64,000 bases of DNA from Roseococcus pinisoli (GCF_018413645.1 NZ_JAHCDA010000001.1:1550001-1614000), one strand, 5' to 3'. Counted from the first letter of the stretch, positions 27,800 to 36,618 are shown. Numbers and translations are program-made. The notes: generated by a model not told the origin, from the letters alone.

Positions 27800-28014
27800 A
27801 GGCACTTCTGCTCGTCCTGGCGGCCACGGTGTCGCTGGCCGCCTGCGGCCGCGTGGGACCTCCCCGTCAGCCTGGTCCGCGCGACGCGATCACCTACCCG
27901 CGGGGCTATCCGGCCCCCACGGCGGAGGACCGCGAAGTGACGCGGACGCGTGCGCTCGGCCTGCCGCCGGGCATCGCGCCGGTGCCCGGTTCCGCCGCGC
28001 CGACAGCGCGCTAA
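27796..28014 (+). CDS. lptM: LptM-like small lipoprotein
   Basis: A 72-residue lipoprotein starting with TTG, with GGGGAGG 6 nt upstream. Signal [12 protein letters not shown], lipobox LAAC, then [11 protein letters not shown], which matches the conserved CGxxGPL/P head of LptM (formerly YifL), the factor that helps assemble the LptDE outer-membrane LPS translocon. The rest is Pro/Arg-rich. In many proteobacteria the gene lies between argH and lysA; here it follows argH but lysA is absent. It overlaps the argH stop. Confidence 0.85.
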   Translation: MKALLLVLAATVSLAACGRVGPPRQPGPRDAITYPRGYPAPTAEDREVTRTRALGLPPGIAPVPGSAAPTAR

Positions 28015-28097
28015 GGGGTTGCCGCGGTTGACTCCGCGGGCCCTCCCGATTATCTGGCTGCCTCCCGGGGCAGACACCGTTTGCCCCGCAACCCTTT
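28013..28097 (+). other. Nested inverted repeats (potential three-way junction) between lptM and rpmJ
   Basis: An outer 10-bp stem (28013-28022 with 28088-28097, one G-T pair) encloses two hairpins: 28023-28027/28034-28038 and 28067-28072/28082-28087. The outer 3' arm runs into TTTT. It could be the terminator of argH-lptM read-through, a leader of rpmJ, or both. Confidence 0.45.
28028..28056 (+). promoter_or_regulatory. Promoter of rpmJ
   Basis: TTGACT (28028-28033), a 17-bp spacer and TATCTG (28051-28056) form the best sigma-70 match in this gap. The predicted start near 28063 gives a leader of ~57 nt to the rpmJ ATG. The promoter lies inside a region of extensive inverted repeats (28013-28097). 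Confidence 0.5.
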
Positions 28098-28119
28098 TCG
28101 CGTTTTGTGAGTCCGCGCC

Positions 28120-28245
28120 ATGAAGATCCGCAACAGCCTGAAGTCCGCCAAGGCGCGCGACAAGAACTGCGTGGTGGTCCGCCGCCGTGGCCGTCTGTAC
28201 GTGCTGAACAAGAAGAACCCGCGCTACAAGGCCCGCCAGGGCTGA
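28120..28245 (+). CDS. rpmJ: 50S ribosomal protein L36 (zinc-independent type)
   Basis: A 41-residue L36. [16 protein letters not shown] at the N-terminus and NPRYKARQG at the C-terminus match the alphaproteobacterial form. Only one Cys is present (position 17), so the C-x2-C...C-x4-H zinc ribbon of classical L36 is missing; this is the C-minus type. It has its own promoter and a hairpin 6 bp after the stop. Confidence 0.96.
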   Translation: MKIRNSLKSAKARDKNCVVVRRRGRLYVLNKKNPRYKARQG

Positions 28246-28251
28246 GCCGGC

Positions 28252-28272
28252 TGGCCGGGCACGACCCGGCCA
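28252..28272 (+). terminator. Hairpin after rpmJ
   Basis: A perfect 8-bp stem TGGCCGGG / CCCGGCCA (28252-28259, 28265-28272) with a 5-nt loop lies 6 bp after the rpmJ stop. No U-run follows. Confidence 0.45.
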
Positions 28273-28296
28273 TCGCTCCGGAAGGGATATGGCAGC

Positions 28297-28755
28297 ATGC
28301 CGATCCCTTTTCCGGTGCCTGCCTCATCCCCAGCTATCCGTCTGGATATGTCGGGGGATGGCTCATCCGTGCGTGGTCTGCCGAAGCGACGCTTCCTCGC
28401 CTTTCGCCGCGAGGCCGCCGTCCTCTGGTTCGCCTTCCGGAATCCGGCGACGCCCTGGCCCCTGAAGGCCGCGAGTCTGCTGACCGGGCTCTACCTCCTC
28501 AGCCCCATCGATCTCATCCCCTTCACCGTGCCGGTGCTCGGCGTGGTGGACGACCTCGTCCTCGTGCCCTTGGCCGTCTCCTTCATCTCCGGACGCCTGC
28601 CGGCCGTGGTGCAGGGCCAGGCGGGGATGCAGGCCGACCGTTTCATCGCCCGATGGTTCAAGCGTCCGCTTCTCGCGGCCCTGGTCATCCTGGGCGTGAT
28701 CGTCGCCATCTGGCTGGGCCTTCTCTACCTCCTCTACCGCTACGTGGCCGGCTGA
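28297..28755 (+). CDS. YkvA family (DUF1232) membrane protein
   Basis: A 152-residue protein with the DUF1232 core LLTGLYLLSPIDLIPFTVPVLG followed by VVDDLVLVPLAVSFI, which forms a membrane-associated helical pair, and a C-terminal hydrophobic anchor (LLAALVILGVIVAIWLG). Function of the family is unknown. The ATG at 28297 has an AAGGGA-like site upstream; one at 28348 would remove a weak N-terminus. ubiB follows after ~10 bp, so the two are probably co-transcribed. Confidence 0.83.
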   Translation: MPIPFPVPASSPAIRLDMSGDGSSVRGLPKRRFLAFRREAAVLWFAFRNPATPWPLKAASLLTGLYLLSPIDLIPFTVPVLGVVDDLVLVPLAVSFISGRLPAVVQGQAGMQADRFIARWFKRPLLAALVILGVIVAIWLGLLYLLYRYVAG

Positions 28756-28765
28756 AGCCTTGACC

Positions 28766-30400
28766 ATGCTCCAGACCACCATGGTCGCGGCGCGCGACCG
28801 CAAGCGCCTGGCCGAGATCGTCGCGGTGCTCGCGCGCCACGGCATGGGGGACATCGCCTCCCGCCTGGGACTGGGCGGCCTGCTGCCGCGCGGTGCCAGC
28901 GGCGTGAACGGGGAACTGTCCCGTCCGCAACGGCTGCGCCTCGCGATCGAGGCGCTGGGCACGACCTTCATCAAGCTCGGCCAGATTCTCTCGACTCGCG
29001 CGGACCTCCTGCCGCCGGACTGGATCGCCGAGCTCGAGAAGCTGCAGAGCCACGTCCCGGCCGTGCCCTGGGAGCAGCTGCGCGGTCAGGTCGAGGAGGA
29101 TCTCGGCGGCCCGCCGGAGGAGGTCTTCGCCGAATTCGACGCCGTTCCGCTCGCCGCCGCTTCCATCGCGCAGGTCTATCGCGCGCGGCTGCGGGGCGGC
29201 GAGGAGGTGGTGGTGAAGGTCCGCCGGCCGGACCTCCGCACGCGGGTCGAGGCCGACCTCCGCCTGCTGGGCCATGTGGCCGGGCTGGTGGAGGAGAACT
29301 GGCCGGAGCTCGCCCGCTTCCGCCCGGTGGAGATCCTGCGCCATCTGGGCGCAGCCCTGTCCGAGGAGCTCGACCTCTCGACGGAGGGCCGCAATGCGGA
29401 GACGGTCGCCCGGAACCTCGCGGAGATGCCGGACATCGTCATCCCACGAATCCACGCCCAATGGACCTGCGAGCGGCTGCTGGTGCAGGAATTCCTGCAC
29501 GGCACGCCCCCCAACGACGCGGCCGCCCTGGCCGCCGCGGGACATGACGGCCGGGTCCTGGCCGAGCGCGGGTCGCAGGCCTTCCTGCGCATGGCGCTCG
29601 TGGACGGCGTCTTCCACGCCGACCCGCATCCCGGGAACCTCCGCGCCCTGCCGGGGGACCGGGTCGGCTTCATCGATTTCGGCATGGTCGGGCGCATCGG
29701 CGCGCGGCGGCGCGAGCAGCTGGTGGCGCTGGTCGGCGCCATGGTCCGGCGGGATGCGGCGGGGGTGGCGAACCAGCTCCTGGAATGGTCGGGCCGCACG
29801 GATCTCGACCTCGGGCGCCTCGAGGCGGATTGCGATGCCTTCGTGGCCCGCTACGGCGAGCCGCCGCTGCGGCTGGGCGCCGCCATCACCGACATCATGG
29901 CCATGGCCCGGGCGAACGAGCTGGCCCTGCCGGCCGACCTCGCCTTGCTGTTCAAGGCGCTGATCACGGCCGATGGCGTGATGCACGCGCTGGACCCGGA
30001 TTTCGACGCCCTGCGCGTCGCCGCCCCCATCATCGAGGAGGAGATGCGCCGGCGCTTCCTGCCGGCCAATCTCTTCGCGAAGGGCGGGCAGGCGGGGCTC
30101 GACCTGCTGGGCCTCGCGCGGGAGGCGCCGGCCCTGCTGCGCCTGCTCACCCTGCGCCTGCGCCAGGGCCGGCTTCTGGCCGAGGTGGAGCTGCGGGGGC
30201 TGGACCGGATCGGCGCGGATATCCGCTGGGGCGCGACGCGCCTCGCCGTCGCCATCGTCACCGCGGCCTTCGCGCTGGGGATGGCACCGCGCCTGCTGGA
30301 TTTCGGCCCGGTCCTCTTCGGCATCCCGGTCACCGCCCTGGCGGGGTTCGGCGTGATCCTGATCGGGCTGGCCTGGCTGATCGTTCCCCGCGGGCGGTAG
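28766..30400 (+). CDS. ubiB: UbiB, atypical kinase of ubiquinone biosynthesis
   Basis: A 544-residue ABC1/ADCK-family protein required for the ring hydroxylation steps of ubiquinone biosynthesis, acting as an ATPase that probably extracts lipid intermediates. The KxGQ motif (K70-L-G-Q73 in FIKLGQILSTR) and the Ala-rich loop VPLAAASIAQVYRA are diagnostic, followed by FHADPHPGNLRAL and IDFGMVGRIG, the kinase-like catalytic and metal loops. Two C-terminal membrane helices (~500-540) anchor it. A TTG two codons upstream is an alternative start. It is close behind the YkvA-like gene; ubiE/ubiJ are not adjacent. Confidence 0.95.
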   Translation: MLQTTMVAARDRKRLAEIVAVLARHGMGDIASRLGLGGLLPRGASGVNGELSRPQRLRLAIEALGTTFIKLGQILSTRADLLPPDWIAELEKLQSHVPAVPWEQLRGQVEEDLGGPPEEVFAEFDAVPLAAASIAQVYRARLRGGEEVVVKVRRPDLRTRVEADLRLLGHVAGLVEENWPELARFRPVEILRHLGAALSEELDLSTEGRNAETVARNLAEMPDIVIPRIHAQWTCERLLVQEFLHGTPPNDAAALAAAGHDGRVLAERGSQAFLRMALVDGVFHADPHPGNLRALPGDRVGFIDFGMVGRIGARRREQLVALVGAMVRRDAAGVANQLLEWSGRTDLDLGRLEADCDAFVARYGEPPLRLGAAITDIMAMARANELALPADLALLFKALITADGVMHALDPDFDALRVAAPIIEEEMRRRFLPANLFAKGGQAGLDLLGLAREAPALLRLLTLRLRQGRLLAEVELRGLDRIGADIRWGATRLAVAIVTAAFALGMAPRLLDFGPVLFGIPVTALAGFGVILIGLAWLIVPRGR

Positions 30401-30407
30401 CCGGGCT

Positions 30408-30761
30408 CTACCTTGGCAGCCAGACCTCGCTGCCGAGGCCGCCCTCGCGCCCCTGCGTCCAGCGGCCGACGAGCCGGCCGTCGGAATGCGGTTCGAAGGC
30501 CGCGACGCCCGTCTCGCCATTCATCACGTAGCCGATGACCAGCACGCCGCGCGCCATCATGCCGATGCCCCGCGCCGTCTCGCCGCCCACCCGCCAGACG
30601 ACGCGCCAGGTCTGCGGGCCGGTCGGGGAGAGGTTGACCGCCCCGGCATAGGCCTCGCCCGAGGCGCTGCGGCCGTCCACCGCATAGGCGCCGGCCCGCT
30701 GGGCCCAGGCGGCGGGGGCGGAAAGGGTCAGGCACAGGGCGATCAGGGCGATGCGCGGCAT
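30408..30761 (-). CDS. Small secreted protein of unknown function
   Basis: A 117-residue product with a clear signal peptide (IALIALCLTLSAPAAWAQ, cleavage after AQ) and a mature domain of ~95 residues with beta-rich pattern (YAGAVNLSPTGPQTWRVVWRV, GVLVIGYVMNGETGVAAF). The pattern of alternating strands and a closing GRWTQGREGG suggests a small lipocalin-like or DUF-type barrel, but I cannot name a family. It is convergent with ubiB (7 bp apart) and divergent from glcD. Confidence 0.75.
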   Translation of the reverse strand: MPRIALIALCLTLSAPAAWAQRAGAYAVDGRSASGEAYAGAVNLSPTGPQTWRVVWRVGGETARGIGMMARGVLVIGYVMNGETGVAAFEPHSDGRLVGRWTQGREGGLGSEVWLPR

Positions 30762-30896
30762 GGGCGTGTCTCCTCGACTCTCGTTCTTGCGTGCCTATGT
30801 TCGTCGCCGGAGGCAGCCGCGGGCAAGCGCCGTGGGTTGCAGTAGGGCGGGGGGAACGACATGTTCCCCACCCGAGATGTCCGGACCCGTTCTGTC

Positions 30897-32336
30897 ATGA
30901 TTGCCCTCCCGGCTCCCAAGCCCGAGATCCTTGCCCGCCGCGACGCGATCCTCGCCGACCTGGCGCGGCTCCTGCCCGCCGATTCCGTCATCGGCGAGAC
31001 GCTGCGGCTGCGCCCCTACGAGACCGACGGCCTCGCGGCCTATCGCCAGATTCCGCTCGCCGTCGTGCTGCCCCGCACCACGGCGGAGGTCGCGGCCGTG
31101 CTGCGCTACTGCCATGCCAATGGCATCCGCGTGGTGCCGCGCGGCGCGGGCACCTCGCTCTCGGGCGGCGCGCTGCCGCTGGCCGATGCGGTGGTGATCG
31201 GCCTCATGCGGATGAACACCATCCGCGAGATCAACTACGAGGACCGCTACGCCATCGTGGGCGCCGGCGTCACCAATATCGGCATCACCAAGGCCGTGGA
31301 GGGCGACGGCTTCTTCTACGCGCCCGACCCCTCCAGCCAGCTCGCCTGCATGATCGGCGGCAATGTCATGATGAATTCCGGCGGCGCGCATTGCCTGAAA
31401 TACGGCGTGACCGCGAACAACCTGCTGGGCGTCACCTTCGTCACCATCGAGGGCGAGGTGATCGAGATCGGCGGCACGCATCTGGACGCCGCTGGCTACG
31501 ACTGGCTCGGCCTCATCACCGGCAGCGAAGGCCAGCTCGGCCTGGTGACCGAGGTCACCGTCCGCATCCTTCGCGGGCCGGAGGGCGCGCGCGCCATGCT
31601 GGCCGCCTTCTCCAGCGTCGAGATCGCGGGCGCGGCGGTGGATGCCATCATCGGCTCGGGCATCATCCCCGTCGCGCTGGAATTCATGGACCGCCCCTGC
31701 ATCCATGCCTGCGAGGCCTTCGCCCATGCCGGCTATCCGCTGGATGCCGAGGCCATGCTCATCATCGAGGTCGAGGGCAGCGTCGCCGAGCAGGATATGC
31801 TGCTGGACCGTATCCGCGGCATCTGCGCGAAATTCGACCCGATCAGCATGAAGGTGGCCGAGAGCGCCGAGCAGTCGGCCGCCATCTGGAAGGGCCGCAA
31901 GGGTGCCTTCGGCGCCGTCGGCCGCATCTCCCCCGACTATCTCTGCATGGACGGCACGATCCCGACCGGCGAGCTGCCGCATGTGCTGAAGCGCATCTCC
32001 GAGATGTCCGCGCAATACGGCCTCGGCGTCGCCAACGTCTTCCACGCCGGCGACGGCAACCTGCACCCCCTCATCATGTTCGACGCCAATGATCCCGACA
32101 GCTTCCGCCGCGCCGAGGCCTTCGGCGCCGATATCCTGAAGCTCTGCGTCGAGGTCGGCGGCTGCCTTACCGGCGAGCATGGCGTGGGCGTAGAGAAGCG
32201 CGACCTGATGACGACGCAGTTCACCCGCGCCGAACTCACCCTGCAGCGCGCCATCAAGAGCGCCTTCGATCCGGAATGGCTGCTGAACACGGCAAAGGTC
32301 TTCCCCCTCGACGACAATCCGAAGATCGCGGCATGA
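30897..32336 (+). CDS. glcD: Glycolate oxidase subunit GlcD (FAD-linked)
   Basis: FAD-binding catalytic subunit of glycolate dehydrogenase: glycolate to glyoxylate, electrons to the quinone pool. About 479 residues from the chosen ATG. The FAD-binding PCMH domain carries RVVPRGAGTSLSGGALP, VGAGVTNIGITKAV and GGNVMMNSGGAHCLKYGVT, and the C-terminal FAD-oxidase domain ends with NVFHAGDGNLHPLIMFD and GGCLTGEHGVGVEKRDLM. An in-frame ATG at 30861 with a G-rich site upstream would add 12 residues; the later ATG fits the family N-terminus. It is coupled to glcE by an ATGA overlap. Confidence 0.95.
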   Translation: MIALPAPKPEILARRDAILADLARLLPADSVIGETLRLRPYETDGLAAYRQIPLAVVLPRTTAEVAAVLRYCHANGIRVVPRGAGTSLSGGALPLADAVVIGLMRMNTIREINYEDRYAIVGAGVTNIGITKAVEGDGFFYAPDPSSQLACMIGGNVMMNSGGAHCLKYGVTANNLLGVTFVTIEGEVIEIGGTHLDAAGYDWLGLITGSEGQLGLVTEVTVRILRGPEGARAMLAAFSSVEIAGAAVDAIIGSGIIPVALEFMDRPCIHACEAFAHAGYPLDAEAMLIIEVEGSVAEQDMLLDRIRGICAKFDPISMKVAESAEQSAAIWKGRKGAFGAVGRISPDYLCMDGTIPTGELPHVLKRISEMSAQYGLGVANVFHAGDGNLHPLIMFDANDPDSFRRAEAFGADILKLCVEVGGCLTGEHGVGVEKRDLMTTQFTRAELTLQRAIKSAFDPEWLLNTAKVFPLDDNPKIAA

Positions 32337-33511
32337 GCGTGATCTCCCCCGAGACCGAGCAGTCCCTGGCCAGCGCCGTCGCGCGGGCGCATGCGGCGCG
32401 CGAGCCGCTCGCCATCGAGGGCCGTGGCACCAAGCGCGCCATGCTGCGCCCCACGCTGCAGCCCTGGGGCCCCGCCGCGCGCACGCTTTCCACGCGCAAC
32501 CTCACGGGCATCACCCTCTACCGGCCCACGGAGCTGATGATCCGCGCCCGCGCCGGCACGCCGATCCCCGAGATCGAGGCCGCGCTGGCCGAGCACGGCC
32601 AGCAGATCGTCGCCGAGCCGCCCGACCTGCGGGTGCTCTTCGGCGCGGAGGAGCCCTCGACCCTGGGCGGCGTGGTCTCCACCAACCTCTCCGGCCCGCG
32701 CCGCATCATGTGGGGCGCGATGCGCGACCATGTGCTGGGCATCAGCGCCGTCACCGGGGAGGGCGAGATCTTCCGTTCCGGCGGGCGGGTGCTGAAGAAC
32801 GTGACGGGCCTCGACCTCTGCAAGCTGCTGAGCGGCGCGCATGGCACGCTCGGCATCATCACCGAGATCGCCCTGAAGGTCCTGCCGGCCGGCGAGGCGA
32901 CGGGCACGCTGGCGCTGCGCGTGCCGGACGTCACGGCGGGCGTCGCGGCGCTCAGCGCCGGTCTCGGCTCGCCCTATGGCGTGAGCGGAGCCGCGCTGGT
33001 GCTGGAGGAGGGGGGCATCACCGCCTTCCTGCGCCTCGAGGATTTCTCCGAGAGCGTGACCTACCGTCTCGGGCGCCTGCGCGAGGATCTGGCCGCGCAT
33101 GGCGAGCAGAGCCTCGTCGAGGATCCGCGCGCGCTCTGGCGCTCCATCCGGGATGCCGTGCCGCTGCGCGCCGCTCCGGAGGAGGCCGTCTGGCGCCTCT
33201 CCGTCGCGCCTTCCCATGCGGCCGGCGTCGTGGCCTCGCTCCGGGCGGCCTTCCCGGCCAAGCTCCTGCTGGACTGGGGCGGCGGCCTGATCTGGGTGGC
33301 CGGGCCGGCCACGGTGCAGGCGCATGGCGCCGTGATGCAGGCCGCCACGGCGGCGGCCGGCACCTTCACGCTGTTCCGCGCGCCGCCGGAGCTCGCGGCC
33401 GCCGTTCCCGTCCTGCCGGAGGAGGCGCTGCCGCTGGCCGCCATCGGGCGGCGGGTGAAGGCGGTGCTCGATCCGGCGGGCGTGCTCAATCCCGGGCGCC
33501 TGCGGGCCTGA
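32333..33511 (+). CDS. glcE: Glycolate oxidase subunit GlcE
   Basis: Second FAD-domain subunit (392 residues) of the glycolate oxidase complex. Its PCMH-type FAD fold is visible in EPLAIEGRGTKRAML, LYRPTELMIRARAGTPI, STLGGVVSTNLSGPRRIMWG and GHVLGISAVTGEGE-like DHVLGISAVTGEGEIFRSGG; the C-terminal domain is shorter than in GlcD, as usual for GlcE. The start overlaps the glcD stop, and glcF follows after ~90 bp. Confidence 0.95.
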   Translation: MSVISPETEQSLASAVARAHAAREPLAIEGRGTKRAMLRPTLQPWGPAARTLSTRNLTGITLYRPTELMIRARAGTPIPEIEAALAEHGQQIVAEPPDLRVLFGAEEPSTLGGVVSTNLSGPRRIMWGAMRDHVLGISAVTGEGEIFRSGGRVLKNVTGLDLCKLLSGAHGTLGIITEIALKVLPAGEATGTLALRVPDVTAGVAALSAGLGSPYGVSGAALVLEEGGITAFLRLEDFSESVTYRLGRLREDLAAHGEQSLVEDPRALWRSIRDAVPLRAAPEEAVWRLSVAPSHAAGVVASLRAAFPAKLLLDWGGGLIWVAGPATVQAHGAVMQAATAAAGTFTLFRAPPELAAAVPVLPEEALPLAAIGRRVKAVLDPAGVLNPGRLRA

Positions 33512-33602
33512 GGCCCGCCGCCCGCGGCGCGGCTGGACCGCCGCGCGCTTCACCGATTAGCTGCGCGACGGGAACCGGCGCGCTGGCCTACTGGGGATAC
33601 GT

Positions 33603-34910
33603 ATGCAAACGAACTTCACCGCGGAGCAGCTGCGCGATCCGGATACGGCCGAGAGCAACCGCATCCTGCGCACCTGCGTGCATTGCGGCATGTGCACCGC
33701 GACCTGCCCGACCTTCCTGCTGCTGGGCGACGAGCTCGATTCCCCGCGCGGCCGCATCTACCTCATCAAGGACATGCTGGAGAGCGGCCGCCCGGCCTCG
33801 GAGCTCGAGGTGCGGCATGTGGACCGCTGCCTCTCCTGCCTGTCCTGCATGACGACCTGCCCCTCGGGCGTGAACTACATGCACCTGGTCGACCATGCGC
33901 GGACCTATATCGAGGAGACCTACAAGCGCCCCTGGCCCGAGCGGATGCTGCGCGGCGTGCTGGCCCGCGTGCTGCCGAGCCCGAAGCTGTTCCGCCTCTC
34001 GCTGAAGGCCGCGGCGCTGGCGCGCCCGCTGGAGCCGGCCATTCCCGGCCAGTCCATGCTGGCGCAGCGCCTGCGCGGCATGCTGGCGCTCGCGCCCAAG
34101 GCGCTGCCGGCGCCCGATCCCATGCAGGAGGCTCAGGTTCATCCGGCGGAGGGCGAGCGGCGCGGCCGCGTCGGCCTGCTCACCGGCTGCGCGCAGAAGG
34201 TGCTCAACCCCGAGATCAACGCCGCCACCATCCGCCTGCTGACGCGCATGGGCATCGAGGTGGTGATCACGCCGGGCCAGGGCTGCTGCGGCGCGCTGAC
34301 GCATCACATGGGCCAGCATGAGCGCGCCATGGCGGCGGCCCGCGCCAATATCCGCGCCTGGTCGGCCGAGATCGAGGGGCAGGGGCTGGACGCGATCGTG
34401 GTGAACGCCTCGGGCTGCGGCACCACGCTCAAGGATTACGGCTTCATGTTCCGCGAGGAGCCGGACGCCGAGGACGCCGCGCGCGTTGCCGGCCTGGCCA
34501 TGGACATCACCGAGGTGCTCGAGAAATTCGCCTATGCGCCGACGCGCGACGAGCCCGCGATGACGGTCGCCTATCATTCTGCCTGCTCGCTGCAGCATGG
34601 CCAGAAGATAACGGCCCTGCCGAAGCAGCTGCTCGCGCGCGCCGGCTTCAAGGTGAAGGAGCCCGCCGAGGGCCACATCTGCTGCGGCAGCGCCGGCACC
34701 TACAACATCCTGCAGCCCGCCATCGCCGGTCAGCTGCGCACGCGCAAGCTGGAGAACATCCGCCGCACCAAGGCCGACGTCATCGCCGCCGGCAATATCG
34801 GCTGCATGACGCAGCTCGCGGGCGATGCGATGCCCGTGGTGCACACGGTGCAGCTGCTCGACTGGATGGCCGGCGGCCCGCGGCCGGAGGGCCTCGACGG
34901 CATCGGATGA
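33603..34910 (+). CDS. glcF: Glycolate oxidase iron-sulfur subunit GlcF
   Basis: A 435-residue protein that carries electrons from GlcD to the membrane quinone pool. Two ferredoxin-type [4Fe-4S] motifs are present, CVHCGMCTATCP near residue 24 and CLSCLSCMTTCP near 77, followed by two cysteine-rich CCG domains (GCCGALTHHMGQ and CCGSAGTYN). Length matches E. coli GlcF (407) with a slightly longer middle. GGGGA precedes the ATG. It completes a glcDEF operon. Confidence 0.96.
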   Translation: MQTNFTAEQLRDPDTAESNRILRTCVHCGMCTATCPTFLLLGDELDSPRGRIYLIKDMLESGRPASELEVRHVDRCLSCLSCMTTCPSGVNYMHLVDHARTYIEETYKRPWPERMLRGVLARVLPSPKLFRLSLKAAALARPLEPAIPGQSMLAQRLRGMLALAPKALPAPDPMQEAQVHPAEGERRGRVGLLTGCAQKVLNPEINAATIRLLTRMGIEVVITPGQGCCGALTHHMGQHERAMAAARANIRAWSAEIEGQGLDAIVVNASGCGTTLKDYGFMFREEPDAEDAARVAGLAMDITEVLEKFAYAPTRDEPAMTVAYHSACSLQHGQKITALPKQLLARAGFKVKEPAEGHICCGSAGTYNILQPAIAGQLRTRKLENIRRTKADVIAAGNIGCMTQLAGDAMPVVHTVQLLDWMAGGPRPEGLDGIG

Positions 34911-34950
34911 TTCGTTTTAGCTCCCGAACAACCTCCGGGAGGGAACGAAA

Positions 34951-35931
34951 ATGCATCGCCGAACGCTGCTGGCCGCGCCTGCCCTGCTGTCGCTGCCGGC
35001 CCAGGCGCAGACGGGCTATCCGGACCGTCCGATCAACGTCGTCGTGGGCTTTCTGGCGGGCGGCTCGACGGACCTCGCCGCCCGGCTCCTGATCGACCGG
35101 ATGGCGCCGCATCTGGCGCCACAGGCGCGCCTGATCATCGACAACCGCGCGGGCGCCGGCGGCTCGATCGGCGCGGAATACGTCACGCGCCAGGCACCCG
35201 ACGGCTATACCCTGGCCGTGCAGTCGGCCTCCAGCCAGGGCACCAACCCCGCCACGCTGCCCGACACGGTGCGCTACGATCCCGTGGAGGATTTCACGCA
35301 TATCGCGATCCTCGGCGGCGGACCCATGCTGATCATCGTGCCGGGATCGAGCCCGCATCGCAGCGTGGCCGACCTCGTTGCCGCGGCGAAGGCGAGCGCC
35401 ACTCCGCCGCTCTGGGCGAGCTCCGGCACGGGTGGCATCGGCCACCTCACCGGCTCCCTCTTCACCCATCGCGCCGGCTTCCGCGGGGAATACGTGCCCT
35501 ATCGCGGCGGCTCGGCCGTGCTGGAGGCGATGCGCAAGGCGGAGGTGGATTTCTCCGCCGAGGTCCTGGCCTCGGCCTATCCGCATGTCCGCGACGGCAC
35601 CTCGCGCCCGCTCGCCGTGACCTCGCTGGTCCGCCATCCGCTGCTGCCCGACGTGCCGACCCTGCAGGAGCTGGGCTTCAACGGCTTCGAGGTCGTGACC
35701 TGGAATCTGGTTCAGGGGCCGAAGGGCATCCCGGCGCCGATCGTCGCGCGGCTCAACCGGGCGGCGATGGAATCCCTGGCCGAGCCCACGTTGCGCCGCC
35801 GCCTCGCGGAGGCTGGCGTCGATCCGGCCGAGCCCTCGACGCCCGAGAGCACCCGCGCCTTCGCCGCCTCCGAGCTCGCGAAGTTCCGATCGATCGTGCG
35901 GGAGACGGGCCTGGTCCTGGGCCGGGGATAG
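34951..35931 (+). CDS. Bug-family (TctC) periplasmic binding protein
   Basis: A 326-residue tripartite tricarboxylate-type solute receptor with a cleavable signal (RRTLLAAPALLSLPAQAQ). Family features: YPDRPINVVVGFLAGGSTDL at the mature N-terminus, IIDNRAGAGGSIGAEYV, and VPTLQELGFNGFEVVTW near the C-terminus. Bug proteins bind small carboxylates; genomes of this group carry many orphan copies. It starts 40 bp after glcF, so it may be co-transcribed and bind glycolate or a related acid, but no TctA/TctB membrane genes are here. Confidence 0.92.
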   Translation: MHRRTLLAAPALLSLPAQAQTGYPDRPINVVVGFLAGGSTDLAARLLIDRMAPHLAPQARLIIDNRAGAGGSIGAEYVTRQAPDGYTLAVQSASSQGTNPATLPDTVRYDPVEDFTHIAILGGGPMLIIVPGSSPHRSVADLVAAAKASATPPLWASSGTGGIGHLTGSLFTHRAGFRGEYVPYRGGSAVLEAMRKAEVDFSAEVLASAYPHVRDGTSRPLAVTSLVRHPLLPDVPTLQELGFNGFEVVTWNLVQGPKGIPAPIVARLNRAAMESLAEPTLRRRLAEAGVDPAEPSTPESTRAFAASELAKFRSIVRETGLVLGRG

Positions 35932-35992
35932 GTCCTCGCCTAACGGGCGCGAGCTTGCTTGCTTCCCGGAGCGCGCGGGCGGAGAATCGCGC

Positions 35993-36541
35993 ATGCGCCG
36001 CGCCCTGCTCGCCTTCCTCCTCCTTGCCCCTGCCGCCTTCGCCCAGCCTGCCGACCAGGCGGCGCGCGATCTCGACCGTGCCTTCGAGGCCCTGCGCGAA
36101 GCGCCGGACGAGCGCGGCGCGCAGCTGGCCGAGGCCGCGATCCGCCAGATCTGGAGCCGCCAGGCGACGCCGGCCGTCGCCCTGCTGATCAATCGCGGGG
36201 TGCGGAATCTGCGCGCCCGCCAGGCCGACGACGCGCTGGAGGATTTCGACGCCGCCATCACCCTGGCGCCCACCCTTCCCGACGCCTGGCAGTGGCGGGC
36301 CCAGGCCTATGCCCTGGCCGGTGACCGCGTGGCCGCCGCCGCGGATCTGCGCGAATGCCTGCGGCTCGATCCGCGGCACTTCCCCGCGCTGATCAGCCTC
36401 TCGCGCCTGCAGGAGGATGCGGGCGACTATCGCGGCGCGCTGCGCAGCCACGAGGCCGTGCTGGCCATGCACCCGCGGCTGCCTGCCGGCGAGGAGCGCC
36501 TGCGCGAGCTGCGGCGGAAGGCCGAAGGGGAGGCGATGTAG
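35993..36541 (+). CDS. Secreted TPR-repeat protein
   Basis: A 182-residue protein with an N-terminal signal (RRALLAFLLLAPAAFAQP) and about three tetratricopeptide units (residues ~35-170; for example LRARQADDALEDFDAAITLAP followed by PDAWQWRAQAYALAGD, shown as two pieces). TPR modules mediate protein-protein contact; no partner can be inferred. Only ~60 bp separates it from the Bug gene upstream and ~75 bp from the dihydroxyacetone kinase gene downstream. Confidence 0.82.
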   Translation: MRRALLAFLLLAPAAFAQPADQAARDLDRAFEALREAPDERGAQLAEAAIRQIWSRQATPAVALLINRGVRNLRARQADDALEDFDAAITLAPTLPDAWQWRAQAYALAGDRVAAAADLRECLRLDPRHFPALISLSRLQEDAGDYRGALRSHEAVLAMHPRLPAGEERLRELRRKAEGEAM

Positions 36542-36618
36542 CTTCCCGCCCCAGCCTTCCCGGTCAGGGGGAGCTTGGGCACAATCCCCGCCATGACAGC
36601 CCTTGGGGGGAAAACGGA

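Noticed and set aside
33512-33602. A tRNA or small RNA in the glcE-glcF gap
   Set aside because: No cloverleaf or T-loop sequence was visible; only GC-rich short repeats.
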